From NCBI GenBank assembly GCA_002425245.1, contig DILW01000055.1:1-64000 (forward strand): a stretch of 64,000 bases of DNA. Direction: 5' to 3'. This document shows, in pieces, positions 7,376 through 21,389 of this stretch. The position numbers were made by a program, and so were the translations under genes. The stretch comes from Betaproteobacteria bacterium UBA5582. Its GTDB lineage: Bacteria > Pseudomonadota > Gammaproteobacteria > Burkholderiales > Rhodocyclaceae. The notes beneath the pieces are model-generated. The model worked only from the letters and a program-made list of their open reading frames with translations, had not been told where the DNA came from and made no database searches. The first letter of the stretch is position 1. The number at the start of each line of letters is the position of its first letter.

Positions 7376-9706
7376 TCAGTTATTGCCGATCAGATGGCGC
7401 AGTTCGGCTGGCCAGCTTTCGCCTGCTGGTGCCGGTGCCGGCTTTGCTTCGGTACTTTCGGGTGTGGCAGCAGGCAAGTTTTCGGTGTACACCACGTCAT
7501 TGGAAGGGCTGCCGTCTTCCTTGTTCAGGGGGCTGAGACCCGTCGGCATTGCCGGTAACTGTTCTGGAACCTTGCGCAGAGCAGTGCGCATGTAATTGAT
7601 CCACATCGGCAGGGCGGCGACCCCGCCGGTTTCCCTGTTGCCAAGCTTCCTGGGCTGGTCGAATCCAACCCAGGCACATCCGGCGACGGTGATTTGGTAG
7701 CCGCAGAACCAGGCATCGACATACTCGTTGGTGGTGCCAGTCTTTCCCGCCAGGTCGCGGCGTTTCAGCTGGCTGGAGGCCCGGGCTGCGGTCCCGTAGA
7801 TCGTGACATCGCGCATCATCGAGTCGCTCAGGTAGGCATTGCGTGAGTCAATGGCGCGGATGGATTCGTCGCCGGCGTGCACCGGGTTCGCGGTGGCAAC
7901 GACGTTGTTCCGTTCGTCACGGATTTCACGGACGACGTAAGGTGTGACGCGGTAGCCTCCGTTGGCGAATATGGCGTAAGCGGAAACCATCTGCCATGGG
8001 GTCACCGCTCCCGCACCCAGAGCCATGGTCAGGTAGGGGGGGTGTTTGTCGGCGTCGAAGCCGAAACGGGTGACATAGTCCTGAGCATACTGAGGACCAA
8101 TGGCCTGGAGCAGGCGGATCGAAACCATGTTCTTGGATTTTGCCAGGGCGCTGCGCATGCTCATCAGCCCCTCGTACTTCCCATCGTAATTCTTCGGCGA
8201 CCAGGCTTGCGAGCCGGTCTCTCCGGCGGAAACGGTAAGAGGTTCGTCCTCGACCATGCTGCCGGGGTGAAAGCCCTTTTCCAGGGCTGCCGAGTAGATG
8301 AAGGGTTTGAAACTCGAACCAGGCTGGCGCCAGGCCTGGGTTACGTGATTGAACTTGTTGCGGTTGAAGTCGAACCCCCCCACCAGCGCGCGAATCGCGC
8401 CATCGCCGGGTTCGATTGCAACAAAGGCGGATTCGACTTCCGGCAACTGGCTGATCTGCCAGTTGCCCTTGGCGTCCTTGATGACGCGAATAATGGCGCC
8501 GCGTTTGATGCGTTTTTTCGTGGGTGCCTTCTCATCAAGCATGGTGGCGGCGAACTTGAGTGCTTCCCCGGTCAGGGTGATCGATTCGCCGCCCTTGACG
8601 TAGGCCTGGATAGATTGTGGATTGGCCTGGAGTACCAGGGCAGGGCGCAGATCGCCGGCATCGCTGATTTCCTGAAGCAGGACATCGATGTTTTCATCTT
8701 GCGCGGAAGTGACGGAGCCCATATCGACATAGGATTCGGCACCACGGTAGCCATGCCGTCGGTCGTAGGCCAGGACCCCTTCGCGCAGGGCACGATAGGC
8801 AGCTTCCTGTTCGTCGCGGATGAGTGTGGTGTAGACCTTCATGCCGCGGGTGTAAACATCGTCGGGAAAGCGTTCGGCTGCGATTTGCCGGGCCATTTCG
8901 GCGACAAATTCCGCGTTGACCGAGTACTCCGAAAGTTCACGCTTGATGACCAGAGGCTCCTTGAGCGCTGACGTGTACTGGGCTTCGTTGATGTACGAGA
9001 GTTCGAGCATCCGGCGCAATACGTACTCCTGGCGAATCCTGGCGCGTCTTGGATTGACTACCGGGTTGTAGGCCGAGGGCGCTTTAGGTAGACCGGCCAG
9101 CATCGCCGCCTCGGCGATGGATATTTGTCGCAGGGGTTTACCGAAGTAGATCTGGGCGGCGGCGCCGAAGCCGTAGGCGCGTTGGCCGAGGAATATCTGG
9201 TTGATGTAGAGCTCGAGAATCTGATCCTTGCTCAGATTGCCCTCGATCTTCAGCGACAGCAGTGCCTCGTAGAGCTTTCGGGTATAGGTTTTCTCCGTGG
9301 TCAGGAAAAAATTGCGTGCGACCTGCTGAGTGATCGTCGAGGCGCCTTGCTTTTTTCCCCCGCTCAGAAGATTTGAACTCGCAGCCCGAATGATGCCGGT
9401 ATAGTCGATGCCCATATGCTGGTAGAATCGGTCGTCCTCGGCAGCCAGGATGGCCTGCTTCAGCACTTCGGGAACGTCCTTGATGGCGACGACGGCGCGT
9501 CGTTCCTCGCCGAACTCTCCGATCAGGTGACCATCCGCGGTGTAGACACGTAGCGGGATCTTTGGACGGTAATCGGTCAGCACTTCAAGCGACGGAAGAT
9601 TCGGGTAGGCCAGGGCGATCATGATGATTGCGACGGCAACCCCGATGGCAATCAGGCCGACAAGAGCAATCAGCGGGTAGGCGGCAATTCTTAGCAGTGG
9701 GGGCAT
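7376..9706 (-). CDS. mrcA: Penicillin-binding protein 1A (bifunctional peptidoglycan synthase)
   Basis: Class A PBP of 776 residues from the ATG at 9706. One N-terminal membrane helix precedes the GT51 glycosyltransferase domain, with catalytic Glu in EDDRFYQHMGID (about residue 90) and GASTITQQVARN. The transpeptidase domain has the SxxK motif in PGSSFKPFIYS (about 463), SKN in AKSKNMVS and KTGTTNEYVDAWF (about 657). An in-frame ATG at 9754 adds 16 non-hydrophobic residues; a TATAAT-like sequence on this strand at 9742-9737 lies after that codon, so the shorter start is preferred, though neither has a good ribosome site. Stop abuts cyaY's stop; divergent from pilM. Confidence 0.95.
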   Translation of the reverse strand: MPPLLRIAAYPLIALVGLIAIGVAVAIIMIALAYPNLPSLEVLTDYRPKIPLRVYTADGHLIGEFGEERRAVVAIKDVPEVLKQAILAAEDDRFYQHMGIDYTGIIRAASSNLLSGGKKQGASTITQQVARNFFLTTEKTYTRKLYEALLSLKIEGNLSKDQILELYINQIFLGQRAYGFGAAAQIYFGKPLRQISIAEAAMLAGLPKAPSAYNPVVNPRRARIRQEYVLRRMLELSYINEAQYTSALKEPLVIKRELSEYSVNAEFVAEMARQIAAERFPDDVYTRGMKVYTTLIRDEQEAAYRALREGVLAYDRRHGYRGAESYVDMGSVTSAQDENIDVLLQEISDAGDLRPALVLQANPQSIQAYVKGGESITLTGEALKFAATMLDEKAPTKKRIKRGAIIRVIKDAKGNWQISQLPEVESAFVAIEPGDGAIRALVGGFDFNRNKFNHVTQAWRQPGSSFKPFIYSAALEKGFHPGSMVEDEPLTVSAGETGSQAWSPKNYDGKYEGLMSMRSALAKSKNMVSIRLLQAIGPQYAQDYVTRFGFDADKHPPYLTMALGAGAVTPWQMVSAYAIFANGGYRVTPYVVREIRDERNNVVATANPVHAGDESIRAIDSRNAYLSDSMMRDVTIYGTAARASSQLKRRDLAGKTGTTNEYVDAWFCGYQITVAGCAWVGFDQPRKLGNRETGGVAALPMWINYMRTALRKVPEQLPAMPTGLSPLNKEDGSPSNDVVYTENLPAATPESTEAKPAPAPAGESWPAELRHLIGNN

Positions 9707-9772
9707 CAGTAAGGAGGGTGTGGCGGGGTTGCAGGCATTATACGCTGAGGTCATTCGCCGGCATTAAAGTGC

Positions 9773-9801
9773 TTTACACTGTGGGGGCTTGTTGCTAGCA
9801 T
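9773..9801 (+). promoter_or_regulatory. Possible sigma70 promoter of pilMNOPQ
   Basis: TTTACA (9773-9778), 17-bp spacer, TAGCAT (9796-9801), about 60 bp before pilM in the mrcA-pilM divergent gap. Spacing is ideal but both boxes are imperfect, so this is a candidate only. Confidence 0.35.
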
Positions 9802-9861
9802 CTGAAGTGAATTATTGGTTTTTCTTCTAAGATTGTAATCTGTAAGGATTTTTCTGGGGGT

Positions 9862-10950
9862 GTGGTGGGCTTCGATATCTCCGCTTTACTGAATCCGAAG
9901 GCGCGTGCCCTGCTTGGGCTGGATATCAGTTCATCCGCCGTCAAACTGGTGGAACTGAGCGCGAACGGAAGGGATGGGTATCGCGTCGAGCGCTACGCCA
10001 TTGAAGTGTTGCCAAAGGACGCGGTCGCGGATGGCAACATTGCCAATCTTGAAGCGGTGGTGGAGGTCGTCAAGCGAGCCTGGAAGCGCCTTGGGACCTC
10101 GACCCGCAACGTGGCCATGGCTTTGCCTGCATCCGCGGTGATCACCAAGAAGATCATTGTTCCGGCCGGGTTGCGCGAGGAAGACCTTGAGGTTCAGGTT
10201 GAAACCGAGGCCAACCAGTACATCCCGTTTTCAATTGACGATGTCAATCTGGATTACCAGGTGCTCGGGCCTGCGCCTGCAGTGCCCGACGAAGTCGAGG
10301 TGCTGATCGCTGCTTCGAAGAAGGAGCGCGTCGAAGATCGGGTGGCCGTTGCCGAAGCTGCCGGTCTCAAGGCCGTGGTGGTTGACGTGGAATCCTATGC
10401 GACGCTGGCCGCATTTGAGCTGATTGAGCGGCAACTGCCGTCGGGGGGGCGCAATCAGGTGGTGGCTCTGGTTGATGTAGGTGCCAGCCTGATGAATCTG
10501 ACGGTAATGAGAAACGGCGTGCAGGTGTATGTGCGCGAGCAGGCGTTCGGCGGCGGGCAGCTGACTCTGGATATTTCCAGGCACTATGGAATGTCTCTAG
10601 AGGACGCCGAAGCGGCCAAGCGCTCAGGCAATCTTCCCGAAGGTTACGAGGCGGAGTTGCTCAATCCATTCATGGAAAATCTGGCGCTTGAAGTTTCCCG
10701 GGCGCTGCAGTTCTTCTTCACCTCGACTCAGTACAATCAAGTTGATCACGTCGTGATGGCTGGTGGTTGTGCCGTCATCCCGGGTATCGATGAAGTCGTT
10801 GCCGCGCGCACGCAATTCAATACGTTGATTGCCAATCCCTTTGCCAACATGCTGCTGTCGGATCGGGTGCGCGCGCGCAATCTGCTCGCCGATTCGTCCT
10901 CGCTGATGGTTGCCTGTGGTCTGGCGTTGCGGAGGTTTGACCCAGCATGA
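9862..10950 (+). CDS. pilM: Type IV pilus assembly protein PilM
   Basis: Cytoplasmic actin-like ATPase fold protein (FtsA/MreB superfamily) of 362 residues that binds the cytoplasmic N-terminus of PilN in the type IVa pilus alignment complex. Phosphate-1-like LLGLDISSSAVKLVEL and the region ALVDVGASLMNLTVMRNG, plus HVVMAGGCAVIPGI, are visible. Two adjacent GTG codons (9862, 9865) can start it. It is the first gene of pilMNOPQ and overlaps pilN by four bases. Confidence 0.95.
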   Translation: MVGFDISALLNPKARALLGLDISSSAVKLVELSANGRDGYRVERYAIEVLPKDAVADGNIANLEAVVEVVKRAWKRLGTSTRNVAMALPASAVITKKIIVPAGLREEDLEVQVETEANQYIPFSIDDVNLDYQVLGPAPAVPDEVEVLIAASKKERVEDRVAVAEAAGLKAVVVDVESYATLAAFELIERQLPSGGRNQVVALVDVGASLMNLTVMRNGVQVYVREQAFGGGQLTLDISRHYGMSLEDAEAAKRSGNLPEGYEAELLNPFMENLALEVSRALQFFFTSTQYNQVDHVVMAGGCAVIPGIDEVVAARTQFNTLIANPFANMLLSDRVRARNLLADSSSLMVACGLALRRFDPA

Positions 10951-11510
10951 TACGCATCAACCTGCTACCTCACCGCGAAGAGGCGCGTAAGGCGAGGCGC
11001 GAACAGTTTTATGTCCTGGCTGGATTGATCAGCATTCTTGGCCTTGTGGTCATCTTTGCTGTATTTACCCTGATTGAGGCGCAAGTCGAGGCGCAGGGGC
11101 GCAAGAACGATTTTCTAAAGCAGGAGATCGCGCTGCTCGACAAGCAGCTTGACCAGATCAAACGCCTGCGCGAACAGACGCAAGCCTTGCTCGCCCGCAA
11201 GCAGGTCATCGAAAACCTGCAGCGTGACCGTGGCGAGACCGTGCATCTGTTGAGCGAGCTGGTGCGCCAGGTTCCCGAAGGTGTCTATCTCAAGTCGCTC
11301 AGACAGGATGGTCTGAACGTCAATATCAGTGGCTACGCACAATCAAACGCCCGGGTGTCGGCCTTGATGCGCAATATCGATGGTTCGTCCTGGATGGAGA
11401 ATCCGCGCCTGATCGAAACCAAGGCGGTGGTGCTTGGTGGGCGCAGGGTTAACGAATTCGGCATGGACTTTACACTGAGTCGAGTCGCAGTCGAGGAGGC
11501 GGCGAAGTGA
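10947..11510 (+). CDS. pilN: Type IV pilus assembly protein PilN
   Basis: Bitopic inner-membrane protein, 187 residues. The cytoplasmic N-terminus MIRINLLPHREEARKARRE is the conserved PilM-binding INLLP motif, followed by one membrane helix (about 22-42), a coiled coil and a ferredoxin-like periplasmic domain. It pairs with PilO. ATGA overlaps link it to pilM and pilO. Confidence 0.95.
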   Translation: MIRINLLPHREEARKARREQFYVLAGLISILGLVVIFAVFTLIEAQVEAQGRKNDFLKQEIALLDKQLDQIKRLREQTQALLARKQVIENLQRDRGETVHLLSELVRQVPEGVYLKSLRQDGLNVNISGYAQSNARVSALMRNIDGSSWMENPRLIETKAVVLGGRRVNEFGMDFTLSRVAVEEAAK

Positions 11511-12181
11511 AAACCAAATCCCTGGCACTGCCTGCCGGCCTCAAGCGCTTCGACGTAAAGACCCTGCTTGATGATTTCCGTTATCTGAACCCGAATGATC
11601 CGGGAGCCTGGCCTGTTGCGCCCAAGATCGCCATCCTGGTCGGTCTGTTCTTCGCGGTATTGCTCGCGGGTTGGTGGTTCGTCTGGAATGACCAGCTGAC
11701 AACCCTGGACGGGCGGGAACAGGAAGAGCTTGCGCTCAAGGACCAGTACCTGTTGAAGAAGCGTCAAGCGGTTAATCTTGATTTGTACACGCAGCAATTG
11801 GCAGAAATCGATCGCTCGTTCGGTGCCTTGCTAAAGCAGTTGCCCAACAAGTCGGAAATCGAGGCATTGTTGATCGAGGTGAACCAGGCGGGCCTCGGGC
11901 GCGGTCTGCAGTTCGAACTGTTCCGCCCGGGCCCGGAAGTCGCCAAGGACTTCTATGCTGAGTTGCCGGTCACGGTGAAAATCAATGGGTCGTATCACGA
12001 TATCGGTGCATTTGCCGCCGACATCGCCAAGCTGCCGCGCATCGTGACCCTCAATGGTATTTCGGTGATGCCGCTTAAGGGCGGGGACCTGACGCTGGAT
12101 GCCACCGTCAAGACCTTCCGTTATCTCGATGAAAGCGAGATTGCGCAGCAGAAGCGCTCGGCGCAGGGGGGTGGGAAGTGA
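11507..12181 (+). CDS. pilO: Type IV pilus assembly protein PilO
   Basis: Inner-membrane protein of 224 residues, partner of PilN. A cytoplasmic N-terminus of about 40 residues precedes one membrane helix (IAILVGLFFAVLLAGWWFVW), then a coiled coil and a periplasmic domain containing LPNKSEIEALLIEVNQAG and FYAELPVTVKINGSYHDIG, which are characteristic. It is linked by four-base overlaps to pilN and pilP. Confidence 0.94.
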   Translation: MKTKSLALPAGLKRFDVKTLLDDFRYLNPNDPGAWPVAPKIAILVGLFFAVLLAGWWFVWNDQLTTLDGREQEELALKDQYLLKKRQAVNLDLYTQQLAEIDRSFGALLKQLPNKSEIEALLIEVNQAGLGRGLQFELFRPGPEVAKDFYAELPVTVKINGSYHDIGAFAADIAKLPRIVTLNGISVMPLKGGDLTLDATVKTFRYLDESEIAQQKRSAQGGGK

Positions 12182-12723
12182 AGCTTCCGATACTGGGTAT
12201 GACCTGCCTGATGCTCGTGGCCTGTTCCACGGGCGAGCATGAGGATCTGCGTCAATGGATGGAAGAGAACACCCGAGATTTGCGTGGTCAGGTCACACCT
12301 GTCCCCGAGGTGACGCCTTACGAGCCGGTGCCTTACGAGGTTGCTGATCTGGTTGATCCATTTCGTGCGGCCAAAATCGAACCTGACGCCAAGCAACGCC
12401 AGGGGGCTGGCAAGGGTGGTGAGTTCCAGCCGGATTTCGAGGCCAGGGAACTGCGCAACAGCTTGCTGGAAAAATATCCTCTTGAGTCGCTTTCAATGAT
12501 CGGGTATCTAGTGATCAACAAACGCCCGATTGCAGTCATCAAGTACGAAGACAATGTCAGGCAGGTCAAAGTCGGTGACTATATCGGCCTGGATTTCGGC
12601 ATGGTGACCGAAATCACCGAGAGCGAACTGAAATTACGGGAATTGATTCAGGATTCTGCGGGGGATTGGAGCGAGCGTCAGAGTTCGTTGTATCTGCAGA
12701 CCACGGAGGGGAGCGGTAAATGA
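12178..12723 (+). CDS. pilP: Type IV pilus assembly lipoprotein PilP
   Basis: Lipoprotein of 181 residues. The GTG start at 12178 overlaps the pilO stop. The signal peptide ends in lipobox LVAC with Cys16 lipidated. An extended linker with VADLVDPFRAAKIEP leads to a C-terminal beta-sandwich (LESLSMIGYLVINKRPIAVIK, VKVGDYIGLDFGMVTEI). PilP links the PilNO complex to the secretin PilQ across the periplasm. Confidence 0.94.
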   Translation: MKLPILGMTCLMLVACSTGEHEDLRQWMEENTRDLRGQVTPVPEVTPYEPVPYEVADLVDPFRAAKIEPDAKQRQGAGKGGEFQPDFEARELRNSLLEKYPLESLSMIGYLVINKRPIAVIKYEDNVRQVKVGDYIGLDFGMVTEITESELKLRELIQDSAGDWSERQSSLYLQTTEGSGK

Positions 12724-14876
12724 AATTCTTCAACTACGCAGTGGCTATCGCGGCGACCTGCTTTGTGGTGGCCTCTCCGGTCAGTGCGGAACCCGTGGCG
12801 GCAAATGCCATCGAGGCGGTCAATGTTGCCCAGGCAGGAAATGAAACTGCGGTTCGGATCGATCTACGCCAGCCCTTGGTGACAGCGCCGGCAGGTTTTG
12901 CGGTTGCCAATCCGGCGCGCATCGCCTTTGATTTTCCGGCAACTGCCAATGCTCTTGGTAAGACCACCCAGGTGTTGAACGAAGGCGATTTGCGCAGCGT
13001 CAACGTCGTTCAGGTGGCCAACCGTACACGGTTGGTGCTCAATCTTGTGCGTGCGGCGAACTATCGTACCCGGCTGGAAGGAAAGTCGCTGTACGTTACC
13101 CTCTCTCCGATCGAGCGTCTGAGCGACTCGGCCGCGGAGCGCACGGTGCGCTTTGCCGAGGAAAACCTGGTCGGCGTTCGGCATGCCGTGCGCGATGTGG
13201 TTTTTCGTCGCGGCCGCGACGGTGAGGGTCGCGTAGTCGTTGACCTGAGCGATGCCGGTACCGCGATTGACATCCGTCAGCAGGGTCCCAATCTGGTCGT
13301 TGATTTCATGAAGGCCAGCCTGCCCGATCATCTCCGGCGCAAGCTTGATGTGACCGATTTCGCGACACCGGTGATTGGTGTCGAGACGCGCAGTCTCGGT
13401 GAAAACGTTCGCATGATCATCACCCCCAAGGGGCAGTGGGAACATAACGCCTACCAGACCGACAATCAGTTTGTGGTCGAAGTGAAGAAGATCGTCGAAG
13501 ACCCGAACAGGCTGGTTCAGGGTACCAAGATTGGCTACCAGGGTCCGCGGGTCAGCATCAACTATCAGAACGGCGACGTGCGGGCCCTGCTGCGTCTGAT
13601 GGCCGAAGAGCTCGGACTGAATGCGGTGATCAGTGAAACGGTCACCGGGACGACCACGCTGGTGCTCAAGGATGTTCCGGCCGATCAGGTAGTGGATATC
13701 ATCTTCCAGCAGAAGGGGCTGGACATGCGCAAGAATGGCAATATTGTCATGATCGCGCCGCGGGACGAGATCGCGACCCGGGAGAAGCTTGAGTTCGAAT
13801 CGCGCCAGCAAATCAGCGAACTCGAACCGCTGGTGATGGAGCAGTTCGTCCTCAACTACCAGCGTGCAGCCGATGTATCCAAGTTGCTTGCCGGCGAGTC
13901 GTCGGCGGAAGGCGCGACGTCAACCCAGCGGATTCTGAGCAAGCGCGGCAGTGCGGTGGCCGAGCCGCAGTCGAACATCCTGTTTGTTAACGACATTGCC
14001 ACCAAGCTGGACGAGATTCGCAGTTTCATCAGGACCATCGATATCGGCGCGCGCCAGGTGATGATCGAGGCGCGCATTGTTGAAGCCAGTGATGACTTCA
14101 ACAAGACCATTGGCGCCAAACTGGGGCTGATCAACTCGAAGGCGGTCAATGTCGGCAATAGCAGTATCGGCTTCGTCGGCGGCAGTGTGACGCCGGGTAC
14201 TTCCAGGACTACGGTTTCCAACGGGGTGGTTACGACCACCGGCACGGGGCCTGTGTTGACACAGACCCCCATGGCGGGCGTCAATCTGCCCTCGTTCGAG
14301 TCCACCGGCGGCACGCTGGCATTCTCTCTGTTCAACTCCGGGCTGACCCGTATCCTGAACCTGGAGATTGCCGCCATGCAAGCTGATGGCCTTGGCAAGC
14401 TCATTTCCAGTCCGCGGGTCATCACGGCGAACAATGTCCGTGCCAAGATCGAGGACGGGACGGAAATACCCTACGTGACCACCACCACGAGTGGCGGAAA
14501 TCAGACGCAGACCGTCAGTTTCAAGCCGGCCAAGCTGGTCCTTGAAGTCACGCCGCAGATCACGCCCGAGGGCACGGTGAAGATGGCTTTGCTGGTCAAG
14601 AAGGAAGAGGCTGACTTCACGCGCGCAGTGCTTGGCAATCCGCCGATCAAGAGTTCGGTGGTCGAAACCAATGTGGTGGTTGAAAATGGGGGTACCGTAG
14701 TGGTTGGTGGTGTGTTCGTCACCAATACCCAATCCAAGGTCGAAAAGGTGCCCTTGCTCGGTGACGTGCCTTTCTTCGGTTGGTTGTTCAAGTACAAGAA
14801 CGATTTCGGTAACCGGCGCGAGTTGCTGGTATTCATCACGCCGCGTGTCGTGTCCGAAAAGCTGCGTCTGGATTGA
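12720..14876 (+). CDS. pilQ: Type IV pilus secretin PilQ
   Basis: Outer-membrane secretin of 718 residues through which the pilus exits. A signal peptide ends near VVASPVSA. Two AMIN domains that bind peptidoglycan follow (about 30-120 and 150-245), then a short N domain (ISINYQNGDVRALLRLMAEELGLN), an N1 domain and the secretin domain (about 540-715) with KVPLLGDVPFFGWLFKYKND and LLVFITPRVV at the end. It is the last gene of pilMNOPQ and is followed by a strong terminator. Confidence 0.97.
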   Translation: MKFFNYAVAIAATCFVVASPVSAEPVAANAIEAVNVAQAGNETAVRIDLRQPLVTAPAGFAVANPARIAFDFPATANALGKTTQVLNEGDLRSVNVVQVANRTRLVLNLVRAANYRTRLEGKSLYVTLSPIERLSDSAAERTVRFAEENLVGVRHAVRDVVFRRGRDGEGRVVVDLSDAGTAIDIRQQGPNLVVDFMKASLPDHLRRKLDVTDFATPVIGVETRSLGENVRMIITPKGQWEHNAYQTDNQFVVEVKKIVEDPNRLVQGTKIGYQGPRVSINYQNGDVRALLRLMAEELGLNAVISETVTGTTTLVLKDVPADQVVDIIFQQKGLDMRKNGNIVMIAPRDEIATREKLEFESRQQISELEPLVMEQFVLNYQRAADVSKLLAGESSAEGATSTQRILSKRGSAVAEPQSNILFVNDIATKLDEIRSFIRTIDIGARQVMIEARIVEASDDFNKTIGAKLGLINSKAVNVGNSSIGFVGGSVTPGTSRTTVSNGVVTTTGTGPVLTQTPMAGVNLPSFESTGGTLAFSLFNSGLTRILNLEIAAMQADGLGKLISSPRVITANNVRAKIEDGTEIPYVTTTTSGGNQTQTVSFKPAKLVLEVTPQITPEGTVKMALLVKKEEADFTRAVLGNPPIKSSVVETNVVVENGGTVVVGGVFVTNTQSKVEKVPLLGDVPFFGWLFKYKNDFGNRRELLVFITPRVVSEKLRLD

Positions 14877-14890
14877 TCGCTTGTAATCCT

Positions 14891-14923
14891 GAAAAAAAGG
14901 CCGGTGTTACCGGCCTTTTTTTT
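14891..14923 (+). terminator. Intrinsic terminator after pilQ
   Basis: GGCCGG, loop TGTTA, CCGGCC (14899-14915) flanked by an A-tract before and eight T after. The A-tract means it could also work on the other strand. It separates the pil operon from aroK. Confidence 0.92.
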
Positions 14924-14949
14924 GTCGATCGATCCGAGTCGGCTAGAAT
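14922..14949 (+). promoter_or_regulatory. Possible promoter of aroK
   Basis: TTGTCG (14922-14927), 16-bp spacer, TAGAAT (14944-14949). It lies directly behind the pilQ terminator. The predicted transcription start would fall at about 14956, on top of the annotated GTG start, leaving an mRNA with almost no leader. Confidence 0.35.
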
Positions 14950-14955
14950 CGCGGC

Positions 14956-15486
14956 GTGAATATGCATACAAACATCTATCTGGTCGGTCTGATGGGGGCC
15001 GGCAAGACCACTATCGGGCGACAATTGGCGAAGCGCCTCGGACGGAGTTTTTACGACTCCGACCACGAAATCGTGGCGCGAACAGGGGTGCCGATTCCGA
15101 CGATTTTCGAAATCGAGGGAGAGGCCGGGTTTCGTCGCCGTGAGCAGCAAACCATTGCTGAATTGTCGCGCTTGGAAGGCATTGTCATGGCCACCGGCGG
15201 TGGCGTCGTGCTTGACCCAGAAAATCGCCGTTGCCTTAGGGATACCGGCTGGGTCGTTTACCTAAATGTACCGCCGGCCATGCTCTATCAGCGGACACGG
15301 AACGATCGCAACCGCCCCTTGCTGCAGGTTGAGGATCCTCTGGGCAGGCTTGAAACTTTGCATGCTGAACGTGATCCCTTGTATCGGGAAACAGCGAGTC
15401 TGGTAGTTGAAGGGGGACAGTTGGTGGCGTCGGGTGTGGTCCAGTATCTGAGCAAGGAGTTTGGGCGTATATGTGCGAAAAATTGA
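14956..15486 (+). CDS. aroK: Shikimate kinase AroK
   Basis: Shikimate 3-phosphorylation in chorismate synthesis; 176 residues. P-loop GLMGAGKTT, shikimate-binding DSD and FRRRE motifs, ATGGGVVL, and the LID region RNDRNRPLL are intact. The start is GTG 14956 or ATG 14962 two codons on; the conserved NIYLVG follows either. The 3' end overlaps aroB by 16 bases. Confidence 0.96.
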   Translation: MNMHTNIYLVGLMGAGKTTIGRQLAKRLGRSFYDSDHEIVARTGVPIPTIFEIEGEAGFRRREQQTIAELSRLEGIVMATGGGVVLDPENRRCLRDTGWVVYLNVPPAMLYQRTRNDRNRPLLQVEDPLGRLETLHAERDPLYRETASLVVEGGQLVASGVVQYLSKEFGRICAKN

Positions 15487-16568
15487 TCCGGACATTGCAG
15501 GTCTCGCTTGACGAGCGCAGTTATCCAATCCATGTCGGCCCCGGCCTGCTGACGCGCGGCGATCTCCTGCTGCCCATGCTCAAAGCCCGGAAAGCGGTTA
15601 TCGTGACCAACGAGACGGTGGCGCCACTTTATCTCGAGACGCTCACCGCTACCCTGGCCAAGGGGGGGGTGAGTGCGCAGGCGGTGGTATTGCCTGATGG
15701 TGAATTGTTCAAGAACTGGGAGACGCTGAATCGCATCTTTGATGCGTTGCTCGGTACGCACTGCGAGCGCAGTACGCCATTGATCGCGCTGGGTGGGGGC
15801 GTGATCGGGGATATGGGTGGATTTGCCGCTGCATGTTACCAGCGCGGCATGCCTTTCATTCAGGTGCCCACCACCCTGCTTTCGCAAGTTGATTCGTCGG
15901 TTGGTGGGAAGACGGCGATCAATCACCCGCTCGGCAAGAACATGATTGGTGCCTTCTATCAGCCGCGGCTGGTGCTGGCCGATATTTCCACGCTCGACAC
16001 CTTGCCGGAACGCGAGTTGAAGGCCGGACTGGCCGAGGTCATCAAGTACGGCCTGATCCGCGATCGGGAATTCCTTGTCTGGTTGGAGGAAAACATCGAG
16101 CGCTTGCTGGCGCGTGAGCGGGATGCACTGATTCACGCCGTCGAGCGCTCCTGCGCCAACAAGGCTGAGGTCGTTGCTGCCGACGAGCGGGAAAGTGGAG
16201 AGCGTGCCCTCTTGAATCTGGGGCATACCTTTGGTCACGCCATAGAGACCGGACTGGGTTACGGCGAATGGCTGCATGGTGAGGCGGTGGCGGCGGGCAC
16301 GATGATTGCATGCGAGTTGTCCCGCATACTTGGCTGGCTGGATGCGAGAGATGTCGCTCGAATACGGGCCCTGTTCACTCGGACGGGATTGCCGGTGCAG
16401 GCCCCTGCTCTGGGGGTTGAGCGCTATCTCGAACTGATGCGCCACGACAAGAAGGTTCAGGACGGACGCTTGCGCCTGGTCCTGTTGCAGGAGGTTGGTC
16501 GTGCCGTGCTGTCGGACAGTGCAAGCGATGCCCAGATTGTCGAGGCGATCCGCCGGGTAAGCACTTGA
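15471..16568 (+). CDS. aroB: 3-dehydroquinate synthase AroB
   Basis: NAD- and metal-dependent cyclisation of DAHP to 3-dehydroquinate, 365 residues. Motifs: [49 protein letters not shown], and the metal-site HTFGHAIE with E of GLAEVIKYG. It overlaps aroK by 16 bases. In many betaproteobacteria a dgt gene follows; here gltB follows after 183 bp. Confidence 0.97.
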   Translation: MCEKLIRTLQVSLDERSYPIHVGPGLLTRGDLLLPMLKARKAVIVTNETVAPLYLETLTATLAKGGVSAQAVVLPDGELFKNWETLNRIFDALLGTHCERSTPLIALGGGVIGDMGGFAAACYQRGMPFIQVPTTLLSQVDSSVGGKTAINHPLGKNMIGAFYQPRLVLADISTLDTLPERELKAGLAEVIKYGLIRDREFLVWLEENIERLLARERDALIHAVERSCANKAEVVAADERESGERALLNLGHTFGHAIETGLGYGEWLHGEAVAAGTMIACELSRILGWLDARDVARIRALFTRTGLPVQAPALGVERYLELMRHDKKVQDGRLRLVLLQEVGRAVLSDSASDAQIVEAIRRVST

Positions 16569-16617
16569 ATGGTGTATCCGCCGGAGTGCGGGCACGGCGT
16601 TGGTGCATTGCTGTGGC

Positions 16618-16647
16618 TTGAAATTTTGGCGGCCGATTCGATATAAT
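16618..16647 (+). promoter_or_regulatory. Strong sigma70 promoter of gltBD
   Basis: TTGAAA (16618-16623), 18-bp spacer, perfect TATAAT (16642-16647). It is the best match to the sigma70 consensus seen in this window. Predicted transcription start is about 16654, giving a leader of roughly 100 nt before the gltB ATG. Confidence 0.7.
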
Positions 16648-16674
16648 CGACGGTTGCCTGTATTTTGTGCATCT

Positions 16675-16703
16675 CCGGACGGGATGGCGTCGTCCGGCTT
16701 TTT
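16675..16703 (+). terminator. Terminator-like hairpin in the gltB leader (possible attenuator)
   Basis: CCGGACG (16675-16681), nine-base loop, CGTCCGG (16691-16697), then C and five T. It lies about 20 nt after the predicted start of the gltB transcript and 48 bp before the gltB ATG. Position and form fit a leader attenuator or a short leader RNA. It cannot serve aroB alone, because the gltB promoter lies upstream of it. Confidence 0.55.
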
Positions 16704-16751
16704 CATGATTGGCCTGGGATCTTGGCCGAACTAGTTGAAGGAACGCGTGTG

Positions 16752-21388
<4,637 letters not shown>

Positions 21389-21389
<1 letters not shown>

